Part shown: positions 26,402-35,057 of the stretch, piece by piece
How the letters are laid out: every line of letters begins with the position of its first letter
How positions within the stretch are numbered: position 1 is the stretch's first letter
DNA from: a virus
Length of the DNA stretch: 59,214 bases
Reading direction: 5' to 3' (one strand)
IMG/VR virus record: IMGVR_UViG_3300022885_000472
Coordinates: 1-59,214 of that record
Position numbers and translations under genes: made by a program
The notes under the pieces: generated by a model
The model's input: the letters and a program-made list of their open reading frames with translations, nothing else
What the model was told of the DNA's origin: nothing
Databases searched by the model: none

Positions 26402-26634
26402 CGATTGCGTTTATCTACATCATCACAGATAGATTTTGCTAAACTACTCCCTGTAGTTTTGAATAAAAAGGGTAAAAAAGCATGAATGATTACGGCTAAT
26501 CCAGCAATAATCATCTGTGCTCCGTATGATAAGGCACACCAAAGATGATGTAGGTATGATTCTCCGAGTGATCGAGGGTGTTCAGTAAATGTGTGTCTTA
26601 GTCTACTGAAAAATGTGGTTATTCTGTTCGCCAT
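26398..26634 (-). CDS. DUF6356-like small membrane protein
   Basis: This 78-residue protein (from the ATG at 26634; a TTG at 26658 would add 8 residues) contains FTEHPRSLGESYLHHLWCA and a hydrophobic segment MIIAGLAVIIHAFLPFLF followed by TTGSSLAK. This order matches the family I know as DUF6356, found in proteobacteria and some phages, of unknown function. It overlaps the end of the metalloprotease gene, so the two are coupled on the minus strand, and it converges with the oxygenase gene by 4 nt. Confidence 0.7.
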   Translation of the reverse strand: MANRITTFFSRLRHTFTEHPRSLGESYLHHLWCALSYGAQMIIAGLAVIIHAFLPFLFKTTGSSLAKSICDDVDKRNR

Positions 26635-27142
26635 ATATTTTAATATATTTACCGGCAACCATATCGGCAGCCGCCTCTATTGGTGATCCAGGATAACTGC
26701 TACCTGGAGTGATTAAATTCTTTTCGCCTTGTCTAATATGAACTAATTCATGGAATACTGTTCGCATAATATCAATTAAGTTTCTGTTACCATAGACCCA
26801 AATTTCATCAGAGCCTACTTCATGTCTACCTGTATGGTGACCTTCTTGTGCTTCTTCTGTGTCGTAACTAATTACGATCTTGGGCATGTTTTCAATCTTA
26901 AGAAGTTTGCCCATCCAGTCTGCGCCTTTCTGTGCTTCGTCTTCTATGTTAAGACCATCGTCAAACATTTCATCAGAGGCGGTTAACTGCTCTCTAGCCT
27001 TATGTGCTTGTTTAGCGGCATCTTGGGCATTGCGATAAATTTTGCCCTTTTCGTCTACATCATATTGATCACTTTTGATCTTAGGAAGTCTATTCTCTAA
27101 GTCTTTTAGCGGGGATTCTGTTATAAAGTCTATTGCTCTCAT
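26603..27142 (-). CDS. Tagged zinc-metalloprotease-like protein
   Basis: This 179-residue protein starts MRAIDFITESPLKD, the shared capsid-targeting-like tag with an I-T-E site. Its C-terminal half holds HELVH (in TVFHELVHIRQGE) and, about 22 residues later, EAAADMVAGKY, giving the HExxH plus distal Glu ligand set of gluzincin-like zinc proteases. A late-type promoter lies 6 nt before the ATG. It may be a protease packaged in the head and delivered at infection, or act during assembly. Catalysis is inferred from the motif only. Confidence 0.75.
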   Translation of the reverse strand: MRAIDFITESPLKDLENRLPKIKSDQYDVDEKGKIYRNAQDAAKQAHKAREQLTASDEMFDDGLNIEDEAQKGADWMGKLLKIENMPKIVISYDTEEAQEGHHTGRHEVGSDEIWVYGNRNLIDIMRTVFHELVHIRQGEKNLITPGSSYPGSPIEAAADMVAGKYIKIYGEQNNHIFQ

Positions 27143-27148
27143 GCTATA

Positions 27149-27156
27149 TATTTATC
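27149..27156 (-). promoter_or_regulatory. Late-type promoter GATAAATA (minus), 6 nt before an ATG
   Basis: Read on the minus strand, GATAAATA is followed by TATAGC and then the ATG of the tagged metalloprotease gene. No ribosome binding site fits, so a leaderless transcript is predicted. Confidence 0.6.
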
Positions 27157-27244
27157 TCTAAAGTTCTTTTGGGAAATTTATCAGTTGACTCGACACGCAT
27201 TAAATATTATAATAGATAAAAGAATTTACTATCATGAGGGCAGA

Positions 27245-27466
27245 ATGATTATTCCTAATAGCAAGGAAGCAGAATTGATTATACAAGAACTTCGATACGA
27301 AATGAATAACCCAGGCAATGATGGCTGGACACGTTCAGCCATCAAAAAACGTTTATGGGATATTAAAATGCGAGTAGACCGAGCATTAAAAGACGCTCCT
27401 AAGTATACAGGTGATCCAAACTATGAAGACCTATATCTGATAGAAAAAATAAAAGGGACAGTATGA
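27245..27466 (+). CDS. Small helical protein, 73 aa
   Basis: From the ATG at 27245, preceded by GAGGGCAGA, this encodes MIIPNSKEAELIIQELRYEMN and a basic helical rest. An in-frame TTG at 27185 would give 93 residues but lacks a ribosome binding site. No domain is recognised. It overlaps the next start by 4 nt. Confidence 0.65.
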   Translation: MIIPNSKEAELIIQELRYEMNNPGNDGWTRSAIKKRLWDIKMRVDRALKDAPKYTGDPNYEDLYLIEKIKGTV

Positions 27467-28260
27467 AGTTAGGCATTATTGGTAAGGGCTTCGTAGGTTC
27501 AGCAGTCAGTCACGGCTTTGATGTGGATGTTGAACAGTTTATTGTTGATCCCAAGTTCAATTTTAACACGATACCAGGTTTAGTATCTTATGTAGCAGAC
27601 ATTATATTTGTCTGTGTGCCTACACCACAACACGCGACACAATTAGATGTTGATACGCAAATGGCTCGCGAAGTCTTAGCAGAGTTAAATGAGTTGGAAT
27701 ACAAAGGTGTCGTGGTTGTTAAATCAACGATCACCCCGAATCATTTAAAGCAGTTTAAAATACTTTATACCAATTTACGAATCGTGTACAATCCTGAATT
27801 CTTAACAGAAGCAAATAGTAACCAAGAGTTTATTAACCCACACATGCAAATACTAGGTGGGGAGTTACAAGATTGTATCGAAGTAGAGCAAGCATACATT
27901 AATCATAGTAAAGTTAAGATTGTGCCTACATTTAAGACAGATTTAACAACTGCTAGTCTTATTAAGTATTCAATCAACAGTTGGTTAGCAACTAAAGTAA
28001 CATTCTTCAATGAGTTATATGATTTACATGATCGAAGCCAGGCCAAAACATCATGGGAGCAATTCACCGACATGTTGAAATGTGATCCAAGAGTAGGCAA
28101 TAGTCACATGCAAGTCCCAGGCCCAGATGGTTACTTTGGATTTGGAGGACATTGTTTACCTAAAGATACTAACGCATTGTTATATTATGCTAAACTAGAA
28201 GGGGTCTCTCTTCCAGTGCTAGAAAAAATTATCGAACAAAACGATAATGATAGGCCGTAA
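27463..28260 (+). CDS. UDP-glucose/GDP-mannose dehydrogenase-like protein, short form
   Basis: This 265-residue protein has an N-terminal Rossmann domain (GIIGKGFVGSAVSHGF), then FVCVPTP, VVVKSTITP and the central domain with FLTEANS and the catalytic-Cys motif GFGGHCLPKDT near residue 225. It lacks the C-terminal UDP-sugar binding domain of bacterial Ugd (usually about 390-450 residues), a short form I have seen in T4-like marine phages. It could oxidise nucleotide sugars to uronates or have a changed substrate. Confidence 0.85.
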   Translation: MKLGIIGKGFVGSAVSHGFDVDVEQFIVDPKFNFNTIPGLVSYVADIIFVCVPTPQHATQLDVDTQMAREVLAELNELEYKGVVVVKSTITPNHLKQFKILYTNLRIVYNPEFLTEANSNQEFINPHMQILGGELQDCIEVEQAYINHSKVKIVPTFKTDLTTASLIKYSINSWLATKVTFFNELYDLHDRSQAKTSWEQFTDMLKCDPRVGNSHMQVPGPDGYFGFGGHCLPKDTNALLYYAKLEGVSLPVLEKIIEQNDNDRP

Positions 28261-28281
28261 AGGCAAAATCACCCAAAGTGC

Positions 28282-28310
28282 TAGACGTGGTATAGCTAAT
28301 ACTGTATACT
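28282..28310 (+). promoter_or_regulatory. Possible sigma-70-type promoter before dsbA
   Basis: TAGACG and TATACT are spaced 17 nt apart, with four of six and five of six consensus bases. A leader of about 40 nt with ACAGGAGAAATTA precedes the DsbA-like ATG. Confidence 0.35.
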
Positions 28311-28355
28311 GCATATCTAAGCATATAAAATTACGTTCATTCACAGGAGAAATTA

Positions 28356-28616
28356 ATGGCAGTAAAATACTTTAATCCAGAACAGGTTAACAAACTTAAA
28401 CAATTAATAAATGAGGGCATGGGTGTCATGCAAGAAGTCGAAACTCTTAACGGAGGACTCGCCGATACTGTAAAATCAATCGCAGAAGAATTAGAGATCA
28501 AGTCTTCTATTCTAAAGAAAGCAATCAGAATTGCTCACAAAAGCAAACTAACTGATACGAACGCTGACCATGAGCAACTAAATGACATTTTGGAGACTGT
28601 TGGCAGAACTATTTAA
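28356..28616 (+). CDS. dsbA: DsbA-like late-promoter double-stranded DNA-binding protein
   Basis: This 86-residue basic helical protein matches the T4 DsbA type: an N-terminal helix, then ELEIKSSILKKAIRIAHKSK, a helix-turn-helix-like region. T4 DsbA binds late promoter regions and helps activate late transcription, which fits the TATAAATA-like boxes in this window. A strong ribosome binding site (AGGAG) is present, and the gene is coupled by TAATG to the SGNH-like gene. Confidence 0.75.
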   Translation: MAVKYFNPEQVNKLKQLINEGMGVMQEVETLNGGLADTVKSIAEELEIKSSILKKAIRIAHKSKLTDTNADHEQLNDILETVGRTI

Positions 28617-29263
28617 TGCCGAGACTAGTCACTTTTGGGTGTTCATTTACATATGGTCACAGTTTACCTGATTGCTATATAGGAAATGGGTGCCCGAGTG
28701 ACTCTCCTAGTAAGTATGCTTGGCCCAGTCTATTAGCAGAAAAGTTAGGTTATGATTGTTTAAATTTGTCTGCTTCTGGATCTGGTAATTATCAAATTTT
28801 ACTAGATATCTTACGAACAGACTTTAAACAAGATGATGTAGTGGTAATAGGATATTCATATTTTGATAGATATGAATATTACCAACTGATTAATAGAGAT
28901 GGTGAAGGTCACCAGTTATCAAAAAAAACTAAAGATATTCAACATAGAAAAGAAATCAATAAAAGTATGCTTACCACTTTACTCGGTGATACAAATATCA
29001 AAAATAACAATCAGAGATATTGGAATAATTGGTTATCAATACAACATGCAGAAATGTTATTGCACTCTAAAAATATACAGAACTATTCTTTTCTTAATGT
29101 ACCGGAAATCGCGCAAGAAAACAAACCTGATTTGATTGAATTAAATAATTTTTTTGATGATATACAGCTAACTTTTAAGGATTATGCTTTGGACAAAGAA
29201 CACCCAGGAATGGAGACTCATCGGTTGCAAGCAGAACAACTTTATAGTATGATAGCACTATGA
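28616..29263 (+). CDS. SGNH-hydrolase-like protein
   Basis: This 215-residue protein has SGNH-type motifs: GCSFTYGHSLPD at the N-terminus (nucleophile Ser in GxSxT), NLSASGSGNYQI carrying the block II Gly and block III Asn, and DKEHPGMETHRLQAEQL near the C-terminus holding the Asp/His pair. Family members are esterases or acetylhydrolases, often on sugars. Start and end overlap both neighbours, including the DNA polymerase by 4 nt. A paralogue of the same general type lies at 39074. Confidence 0.72.
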   Translation: MPRLVTFGCSFTYGHSLPDCYIGNGCPSDSPSKYAWPSLLAEKLGYDCLNLSASGSGNYQILLDILRTDFKQDDVVVIGYSYFDRYEYYQLINRDGEGHQLSKKTKDIQHRKEINKSMLTTLLGDTNIKNNNQRYWNNWLSIQHAEMLLHSKNIQNYSFLNVPEIAQENKPDLIELNNFFDDIQLTFKDYALDKEHPGMETHRLQAEQLYSMIAL

Positions 29264-31971
29264 GTTATGTCGATGCAATCCATGACAAATCAGCGGAAAA
29301 AATCACGGTAGTAGAGAGAAATAATGCGGGGGAAAGGGTGCTTAAAGAGTACCCTACAAACTACGTATTGTATTACGAAGATCCTAAAGGAAAACAGCGT
29401 TCTCTATACAACACCAAAGTATCTCGATTTTCTTCGCGTAGACAAGCAGAGTTTGAAAAAGAACGGCGCATGCATGCTGGCAAACGTATATTTGAAAGTG
29501 ATGTTCCTGTTGTTTTCAGATGTCTGAGTGAAAACTATCTTAATGTAGAGGCTCCGAAACTACACAAGTGTTTTTTCGATATCGAAGTAGACTTTGATCC
29601 TTTAAAAGGCTACTCTCCTCCAAGTGATCCATTCAATCCTGTTACTGCGATCAGTCTATATTTAGATTGGATCGATCAATTAGTATGTTTGGCAGTACCA
29701 CCATCGCACATGACGTATGATACAGCACATGAAGAGATCAAAGACTTTCCAGACACGTTCTTGTTTAGAACAGAGAAAGAATTGTTTGATGCATTCTTTT
29801 CTCTAATCGATGATGCAGATGTATTGTCGGGGTGGAACTCAGAGGGATATGATGTTCCATATATGGTTAATCGTGTGACACAAGTGATGAGCAAAGATGA
29901 TACTCGTAGATTTTGTTTGTTAGGGCAATCACCGAAGAAAAGAAAGTATGAACGATTCGGTAAAGAAGAACAAACATTTGACTTTATAGGTCGCATTCAT
30001 TTAGATTATCTTCAACTCTATAAAAAATACAACTACGAATCTCGTCATAGTTACAAACTAGATGCAATTGCGGAGTTAGAACTCGGTGAGAAAAAGACTG
30101 AGTACGAAGGATCATTAGACCAACTTTACAACAAAGACTTTAAAAAGTTTATTGAGTATAGCAGACAAGATTCGATGCTACTTAAGAGACTTGATGATAA
30201 GTTACAGTTCTTGGAACTTGCTAATCAGTTAGCACACGAAAATACAGTATTGCTTCCAACTGTGATGGGTTCAGTGGCGATGATTGAAATGGCTATAATG
30301 AACGAAGCACATTCACATGGCGTGGTCGTTCCTAACAAGATCAGGCAGAATATCAATACAGTAAGTGAAGGTCAAGCGGCAGGCGCTTATGTAGCGACTC
30401 CTAAGAAAGGATTACACGACTGGATTGGCTCAATCGATATCAACTCTTTGTACCCCTCTGTTATTAGAGCATTGAACATGGCACCAGAGACTATCTTAGG
30501 GCAAGTTAGACACACTCTTACTGATCAGTATATGGAAGAAAAAGGCTTAAACTTGGCAAAGAAAAAGGCTCGCTACAAAAAAGGTGATGCTTCTGTAGAA
30601 GGTCCAGTTCTGTGGGAAGGATTGTTTGGTTCATTGGAATACACTGCGATTCTGAATCAAGAGCGCGGCACAATACTAACAATTGATTACGAGGACGGTC
30701 GTGAAGAAGAAAAGAGCGCGGCACAGATATGGAAATGGATATTTGATTCAAGCAACAGTTTAATTCTAAGTGCTAATGGCACAATCTTTAGAGCAGACGT
30801 AGAAGGTATTATTCCTGGACTCTTGTCTAAATGGTATGCTGATCGTAAAGTGATGCAGAAGAAATTGAAAGAATCGACTACCAAAGTAGATAAAGATTAT
30901 TGGGACAAGCGACAATTAGTTCGCAAGATTCTACTTAACTCGGCATATGGTGCGCTACTTAATGAACATTGTCGATTCTATGATAAACGCATAGGACAGT
31001 CGGTGACATTAACTGGAAGAAGCGTGACAAAGCATATGTCTGCTTATGTCAATGAACTAATGACAGGTGAATATGACCACAGTGGTGACGCAATGATCTA
31101 CGGTGACACTGACTCTTGTTATTTTTCTGCATGGCCAGTGTTAAAAGACCAATTCAAAGACAAGGAAATTGCTGAAATAAAACAAACCTTTATTGATTTG
31201 TATGATGCTATGTCAGACCAGGTTAATGAATCGTTTCCAGGTTTTATGGAGAAGGCATTCCATTGTCCTCGTGCTAAGGGAGAGATCATTAGAGGCGACA
31301 GAGAAGTTTGTGGGGATAAAGGATTGTTCATCACCAAGAAAAGATATGCGATTAATATCTATGACAAAGAAGGTAAACGAACTGATATTGACGGTGCAAT
31401 GAAAGTTAAAGCAATGGGACTTGACTTAAAAAGAGCAGATACTCCTAAGTACGTGCAGGACTTCTTGAAGGAAATATTAGAAATGACACTTTATGGAAGA
31501 GATCGAGAGGAAATTATTACAAAAATCAAAGAGTTTAAGATTGAATTAGGTAAGCAAGACTCTTGGAAAAAAGGATCTCCGAAGGGTGTAAACAAACTAA
31601 CTAATTACACACTGTTAGAAAAGAAATCAGAGACAGGTCGTGCTAACATGCCTGGACATGTTAGAGCATCGATGAACTGGAACACACTCAAAAAAATTCA
31701 CTGTGACAACTATTCTATGGAAATTATGGATGGTTTTAAGGTTGTCGTATGTAAACTAAAACCGAATCCACTAGGATACACGAGCATTGCGTATCCAGTC
31801 GATCAATTGAGGCTTCCGCAATGGTTTCAAGACCTTCCTTTTGATGATAACTTGATGGAATCAAACCTAGTAGATGAAAAGATCAGTAACTTGTTAGGCG
31901 TTCTTAAGTGGGACTTGAGAGCAAACACAAATACAAACTCAACTTTTGATGAGTTATTCAGTTTCGGGTAA
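29260..31971 (+). CDS. 43: T4-type family B DNA polymerase
   Basis: This 903-residue replicative polymerase is close to T4 gp43 (898). The 3-5 exonuclease motifs are FDIEVDF (I), SGWNSEGYDVPYM (II) and EYSRQDSMLL (III). The polymerase motifs are SIDINSLYPSVIRALN (A), KILLNSAYGAL (B) and YGDTDS (C), all intact. The C-terminus ends TFDELFSFG, a short hydrophobic peptide suited to bind the sliding clamp encoded just downstream. It overlaps the preceding gene by 4 nt (ATGA). Confidence 0.97.
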   Translation: MSYVDAIHDKSAEKITVVERNNAGERVLKEYPTNYVLYYEDPKGKQRSLYNTKVSRFSSRRQAEFEKERRMHAGKRIFESDVPVVFRCLSENYLNVEAPKLHKCFFDIEVDFDPLKGYSPPSDPFNPVTAISLYLDWIDQLVCLAVPPSHMTYDTAHEEIKDFPDTFLFRTEKELFDAFFSLIDDADVLSGWNSEGYDVPYMVNRVTQVMSKDDTRRFCLLGQSPKKRKYERFGKEEQTFDFIGRIHLDYLQLYKKYNYESRHSYKLDAIAELELGEKKTEYEGSLDQLYNKDFKKFIEYSRQDSMLLKRLDDKLQFLELANQLAHENTVLLPTVMGSVAMIEMAIMNEAHSHGVVVPNKIRQNINTVSEGQAAGAYVATPKKGLHDWIGSIDINSLYPSVIRALNMAPETILGQVRHTLTDQYMEEKGLNLAKKKARYKKGDASVEGPVLWEGLFGSLEYTAILNQERGTILTIDYEDGREEEKSAAQIWKWIFDSSNSLILSANGTIFRADVEGIIPGLLSKWYADRKVMQKKLKESTTKVDKDYWDKRQLVRKILLNSAYGALLNEHCRFYDKRIGQSVTLTGRSVTKHMSAYVNELMTGEYDHSGDAMIYGDTDSCYFSAWPVLKDQFKDKEIAEIKQTFIDLYDAMSDQVNESFPGFMEKAFHCPRAKGEIIRGDREVCGDKGLFITKKRYAINIYDKEGKRTDIDGAMKVKAMGLDLKRADTPKYVQDFLKEILEMTLYGRDREEIITKIKEFKIELGKQDSWKKGSPKGVNKLTNYTLLEKKSETGRANMPGHVRASMNWNTLKKIHCDNYSMEIMDGFKVVVCKLKPNPLGYTSIAYPVDQLRLPQWFQDLPFDDNLMESNLVDEKISNLLGVLKWDLRANTNTNSTFDELFSFG

Positions 31972-31989
31972 GGCAAGTAACCAAACCAC

Positions 31990-32018
31990 TTGCTTTGCTC
32001 AAAATAACCAGATATAAT
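31990..32018 (+). promoter_or_regulatory. Promoter region upstream of the sliding clamp gene
   Basis: TTGCTT-17-TATAAT has a perfect -10 box (32013-32018) and a weak -35 box. A second motif CTAAATAATA (about 32036) resembles other late-type boxes. AGAGGAAT lies before the ATG at 32059. Dual early and late use is possible. Confidence 0.5.
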
Positions 32019-32058
32019 ACACAACTATATCTACCTAAATAATATAAGAGGAATATTA

Positions 32059-32790
32059 ATGAAAGACAATTTATTAGACTTAATCGAGTACACACACGGA
32101 CTAGGTATTATTGACCTAGTGAAGATCGTGGGGACTGCTCAAGAATCACAAATTCACGCAATCGCAGAAGATAAATCTGTTATTGTAAGTGGTGTCACTA
32201 AGACTCCAGTAGCAGATTTTATCGGTACATTCGGTATGCCTAACTTAGGCAAACTCAGAACTATTTTAGGATTTGATGTTTATGATCAGAGTTCTGAGGT
32301 TAGGATGATTTTATCCAACAAAGAGGGAGTTGATGTTCCTAGCGCCATTCACTTTGCAACTAGCGCAGGCGACTTTGTTAACGACTATAGGTTAATGTCC
32401 CAAGCTATCATCGAAGAAAAAGTTAGAAACGTAACTTTTAAAGGTGCAACATGGGACGTAGAGTTTGAGCCTACAATCGCAGGTATTATGCGTTTAAAAA
32501 TGCAAGCGCAAGCAAACTCAGAAGAACTTAACTTCACTACGAAGACAGATAATGGCGAACTTAAAATCTTCTTTGGTGATCCTTCAACTCACTCAGGCAA
32601 TTTCGTATTTCAACCTGGAGTAACAGGGACATTGACTCGTGCATGGCAATGGCCTGTCAGAGTATTCTTGTCAATCATGGATCTTCCTGGTGACAAGACT
32701 GTGCGTATTTCGGATCAGGGCGCGGCACAGATTACAGTAGACAGTGGTTACACAGTTTACGAATATTTATTACCAGCACAAGCGAAGTAA
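32059..32790 (+). CDS. 45: Sliding clamp (T4 gp45-like processivity factor)
   Basis: This 243-residue protein is slightly longer than T4 gp45 (228). It shows the beta-rich duplicated fold typical of trimeric clamps, with an acidic N-terminal half and segments such as VIVSGVTKTPVADFIGTFGM and WPVRVFLSIMDLPGDKTVRI. In T4 the clamp holds the polymerase on DNA and also activates late promoters, matching the late boxes here. It directly follows the polymerase gene. Confidence 0.9.
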   Translation: MKDNLLDLIEYTHGLGIIDLVKIVGTAQESQIHAIAEDKSVIVSGVTKTPVADFIGTFGMPNLGKLRTILGFDVYDQSSEVRMILSNKEGVDVPSAIHFATSAGDFVNDYRLMSQAIIEEKVRNVTFKGATWDVEFEPTIAGIMRLKMQAQANSEELNFTTKTDNGELKIFFGDPSTHSGNFVFQPGVTGTLTRAWQWPVRVFLSIMDLPGDKTVRISDQGAAQITVDSGYTVYEYLLPAQAK

Positions 32791-32797
32791 GGCTATT

Positions 32798-34348
32798 ATG
32801 GCGGACCAAATCAATCTTTCGGCGGAACAAAAGCCAGACTGGGCGTTATTTCTTCCTGCTGTCAGTAGTTTCTTTATTGCTGGCCTAGGCAAACAACGCA
32901 AAGGTGAAGAATATTTCCCACAAGAACGTATTCCAGCTGGATTTAGTGGTGACGTAGAACGTCTTAATTTTCTAAATTCGAAAGAAGGTTTGTACACATA
33001 CAAATGGGGCCTGTATTCTGCAGGTCATGCTGATTTGGATATCACTAAAGATATAGCAAGCGAGTCTATTATCAGAGAGCGGGAAGAGGGCACATTTATG
33101 TTAGGAGATTCTGGTGGTTTTCAGATTCTCAAGTGTCAGTGGCCCGCAGACTGGAAAGATCCGAATTGTCCTAAAGCAATGAAGCAACGCAAAAAAGTCC
33201 TTGCTTGGATGGATACGTATATGGATTATGGCATGGGTTTAGATATTCCTTCACAGTCATTAAGTACATATCACGTTAAAGGTAAAGACGGTAAATCAGT
33301 ACACGGTATCAAAACAATCGAAGAAGCAATGCTCGCCACTCACATCAACAATGATTATTTTATTCATAATCGTAGTGGTAAATGCAAGTTTCTTAATGTA
33401 CTTCAGGGTCTAAATCATACTCAATCTGATGAATGGTATGAACAGATGAAAATGTACTGTGATCCTAAAGCATATCCAGATAACCATTTCAATGGTTGGG
33501 CATTTGGTGGCCAGAACAAAATTGACATTCACTTGATGCTAAAACGTATCGTAGGTCTTATACATGATGGCTTGTTAGAACAAGGCAAGCACGATTTAAT
33601 TCATTGTTTAGGAACCTCTATTTTAGAATATGCAGTGTTGTTTACAGACATTCAGAAAGCAGTGAGAAAGCATCACAATCCCGATCTACAGATTACATTC
33701 GATTGTGCATCTCCTTTCTTTGCCGCGGCTAAGGGACTAGCATACAATAACTCAACGTTTGGACACAATACTAAGTGGACTTACGCTATGCAGAAGACGG
33801 CTGAGAATAAAGACTATGCTAATGACTCAAGGCCTTTTAGAGAGGCAGTCTTGCAAGATGATATACATGAGCATTTCAGCGAGTCCCCTGTTACTGAAGC
33901 ATTAGTACTCAAAGATTTGTGTTATAGAGGACATGGCTTCTTAGGTGCGCATGGCAAAGAAACTAAGACTAGCTGGGACACATTAAGTTATACAATACTT
34001 CAGGCACACAATGTATATCAACATATGTTTGCTGTACAAGAAGCAAACCGACAATATGAGCAAGGTGTTATACCTAAGATGCTGATGAACGAAACATTTG
34101 AACGTGTTAACTTTGGTGAACTAGTTGACGAAATCTTTAGTCTTAATGACAGACAAAAGAGTTTGGATTTGATCGATCATCACAGCAGATATTGGATGCA
34201 AGTGAAAGCAGGACAAGGCTTTTCGGGTAAACGCACAGTTAATGCAGGTACAATGTTTGATCAACTTTTTTCAGTTGATGCAGAACCCGTAGTAAATAAC
34301 AATGAAGAATACGAAGAACTTGATCCAACAATCGAAGTACTTGAATAA
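32798..34348 (+). CDS. dpdA: DpdA-like DNA guanine transglycosylase (TGT family)
   Basis: This 516-residue protein is related to tRNA-guanine transglycosylases: FMLGDSGGFQILK carries the DSGGFQ substrate-binding/catalytic motif, and YGMGLDIPSQS and GWAFGGQNK follow in family order. Phage members (DpdA) exchange guanine in DNA for a 7-deazaguanine base. The presence of folE, queD and queE downstream supports this over a tRNA role. The ATG at 32798, 7 nt after the clamp stop, is preferred to an upstream start that would lie inside the clamp gene. Confidence 0.82.
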   Translation: MADQINLSAEQKPDWALFLPAVSSFFIAGLGKQRKGEEYFPQERIPAGFSGDVERLNFLNSKEGLYTYKWGLYSAGHADLDITKDIASESIIREREEGTFMLGDSGGFQILKCQWPADWKDPNCPKAMKQRKKVLAWMDTYMDYGMGLDIPSQSLSTYHVKGKDGKSVHGIKTIEEAMLATHINNDYFIHNRSGKCKFLNVLQGLNHTQSDEWYEQMKMYCDPKAYPDNHFNGWAFGGQNKIDIHLMLKRIVGLIHDGLLEQGKHDLIHCLGTSILEYAVLFTDIQKAVRKHHNPDLQITFDCASPFFAAAKGLAYNNSTFGHNTKWTYAMQKTAENKDYANDSRPFREAVLQDDIHEHFSESPVTEALVLKDLCYRGHGFLGAHGKETKTSWDTLSYTILQAHNVYQHMFAVQEANRQYEQGVIPKMLMNETFERVNFGELVDEIFSLNDRQKSLDLIDHHSRYWMQVKAGQGFSGKRTVNAGTMFDQLFSVDAEPVVNNNEEYEELDPTIEVLE

Positions 34349-34357
34349 CCAAACCCA

Positions 34358-34386
34358 TTGACTTACCTCTAATAACAGAGTATTAT
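34358..34386 (+). promoter_or_regulatory. Sigma-70-type promoter TTGACT-17-TATTAT
   Basis: TTGACT (34358-34363) and TATTAT (34381-34386) are spaced by exactly 17 nt. The next ATG begins 6 nt after the -10 box, as for the DnaJ-like gene, so the message would be leaderless. Confidence 0.68.
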
Positions 34387-34392
34387 ATTTAT

Positions 34393-34821
34393 ATGGACAG
34401 CACAGCAGAATTAGTAGATCAGAGCAGACGCAACATATGGGTTTCCTTTCAAAAAGAGGGAATACACAGTTATCCTGCCGCAGGCACTGACCCCAAGTTA
34501 TGCACAGCAGGGGAAATGGATGTATCGTTTCTTGCTAATCCACACAGACATATATTTCACTTCAAAGTATGGATAGAAGTAACCCACTGGGATAGAGAAA
34601 TAGAATTCATACAGTTCAAGCGATGGTTAGAAGGACTGTATGGCAAAGATATTTTACAACTTGACTTTAAGAGTTGTGAAATGATTGCTGATGATCTTTT
34701 TAACAGGATTAATCAGGAATACCCTGGCAGATATGTCAGAATTTCAGTAGCAGAAGATAATGAAAATGGTTGTGAAGTAGAATACAACACATCACGACTT
34801 AACCTTAACACAACGTACTAA
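34393..34821 (+). CDS. Small tunnelling-fold-like protein (QueD/FolE-like)
   Basis: This 142-residue protein resembles T-fold enzymes in pattern. NPHRHIFHFKVWIEVTHWD is like the His-rich strand of QueD-type proteins, and FKSCEMIADDLFNRI followed by RISVAEDNENGCEVEY is like the Glu helix and last strand that bind a pterin. It lies directly after dpdA, so a part in deazaguanine or folate-type chemistry is possible. The match is by pattern only; conserved phage proteins of this type are usually left unnamed. Confidence 0.5.
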   Translation: MDSTAELVDQSRRNIWVSFQKEGIHSYPAAGTDPKLCTAGEMDVSFLANPHRHIFHFKVWIEVTHWDREIEFIQFKRWLEGLYGKDILQLDFKSCEMIADDLFNRINQEYPGRYVRISVAEDNENGCEVEYNTSRLNLNTTY

Positions 34822-34841
34822 TTTGAGAGAAGGAATGTTAT

Positions 34842-35057
34842 ATGTCTAAGTCTAATCCAAAAACTATTCAAGTTTTTAAAGACCTCGAAGCTTACACAGC
34901 TTTTTGTAAAGAATACGGTTATAAATTCAAAACCGAGTGTCTTTACAACAAACGCAGTCGTATTTGGCGACTGTATAGTCAGCGATACCTGGCAGGGAAA
35001 CCTGTGAGGAATATGTGGGAAATAGATGGCAAAAATAAACAAAAAAGACGCAACTAA
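34842..35057 (+). CDS. Small basic protein, 71 aa
   Basis: This 71-residue basic protein includes KDLEAYTAFCKEYGYKFKTE and ends KNKQKRRN. It contains no named domain. It overlaps the next gene by 32 nt in another frame, and GAGAGAAGGAATG precedes the ATG. Confidence 0.6.
   Translation: MSKSNPKTIQVFKDLEAYTAFCKEYGYKFKTECLYNKRSRIWRLYSQRYLAGKPVRNMWEIDGKNKQKRRN

Noticed and set aside
32744-32797. Earlier start for the DpdA-like gene
   Set aside because: It lies inside the sliding clamp frame and lacks a ribosome binding site; the ATG at 32798 starts right after the clamp stop.
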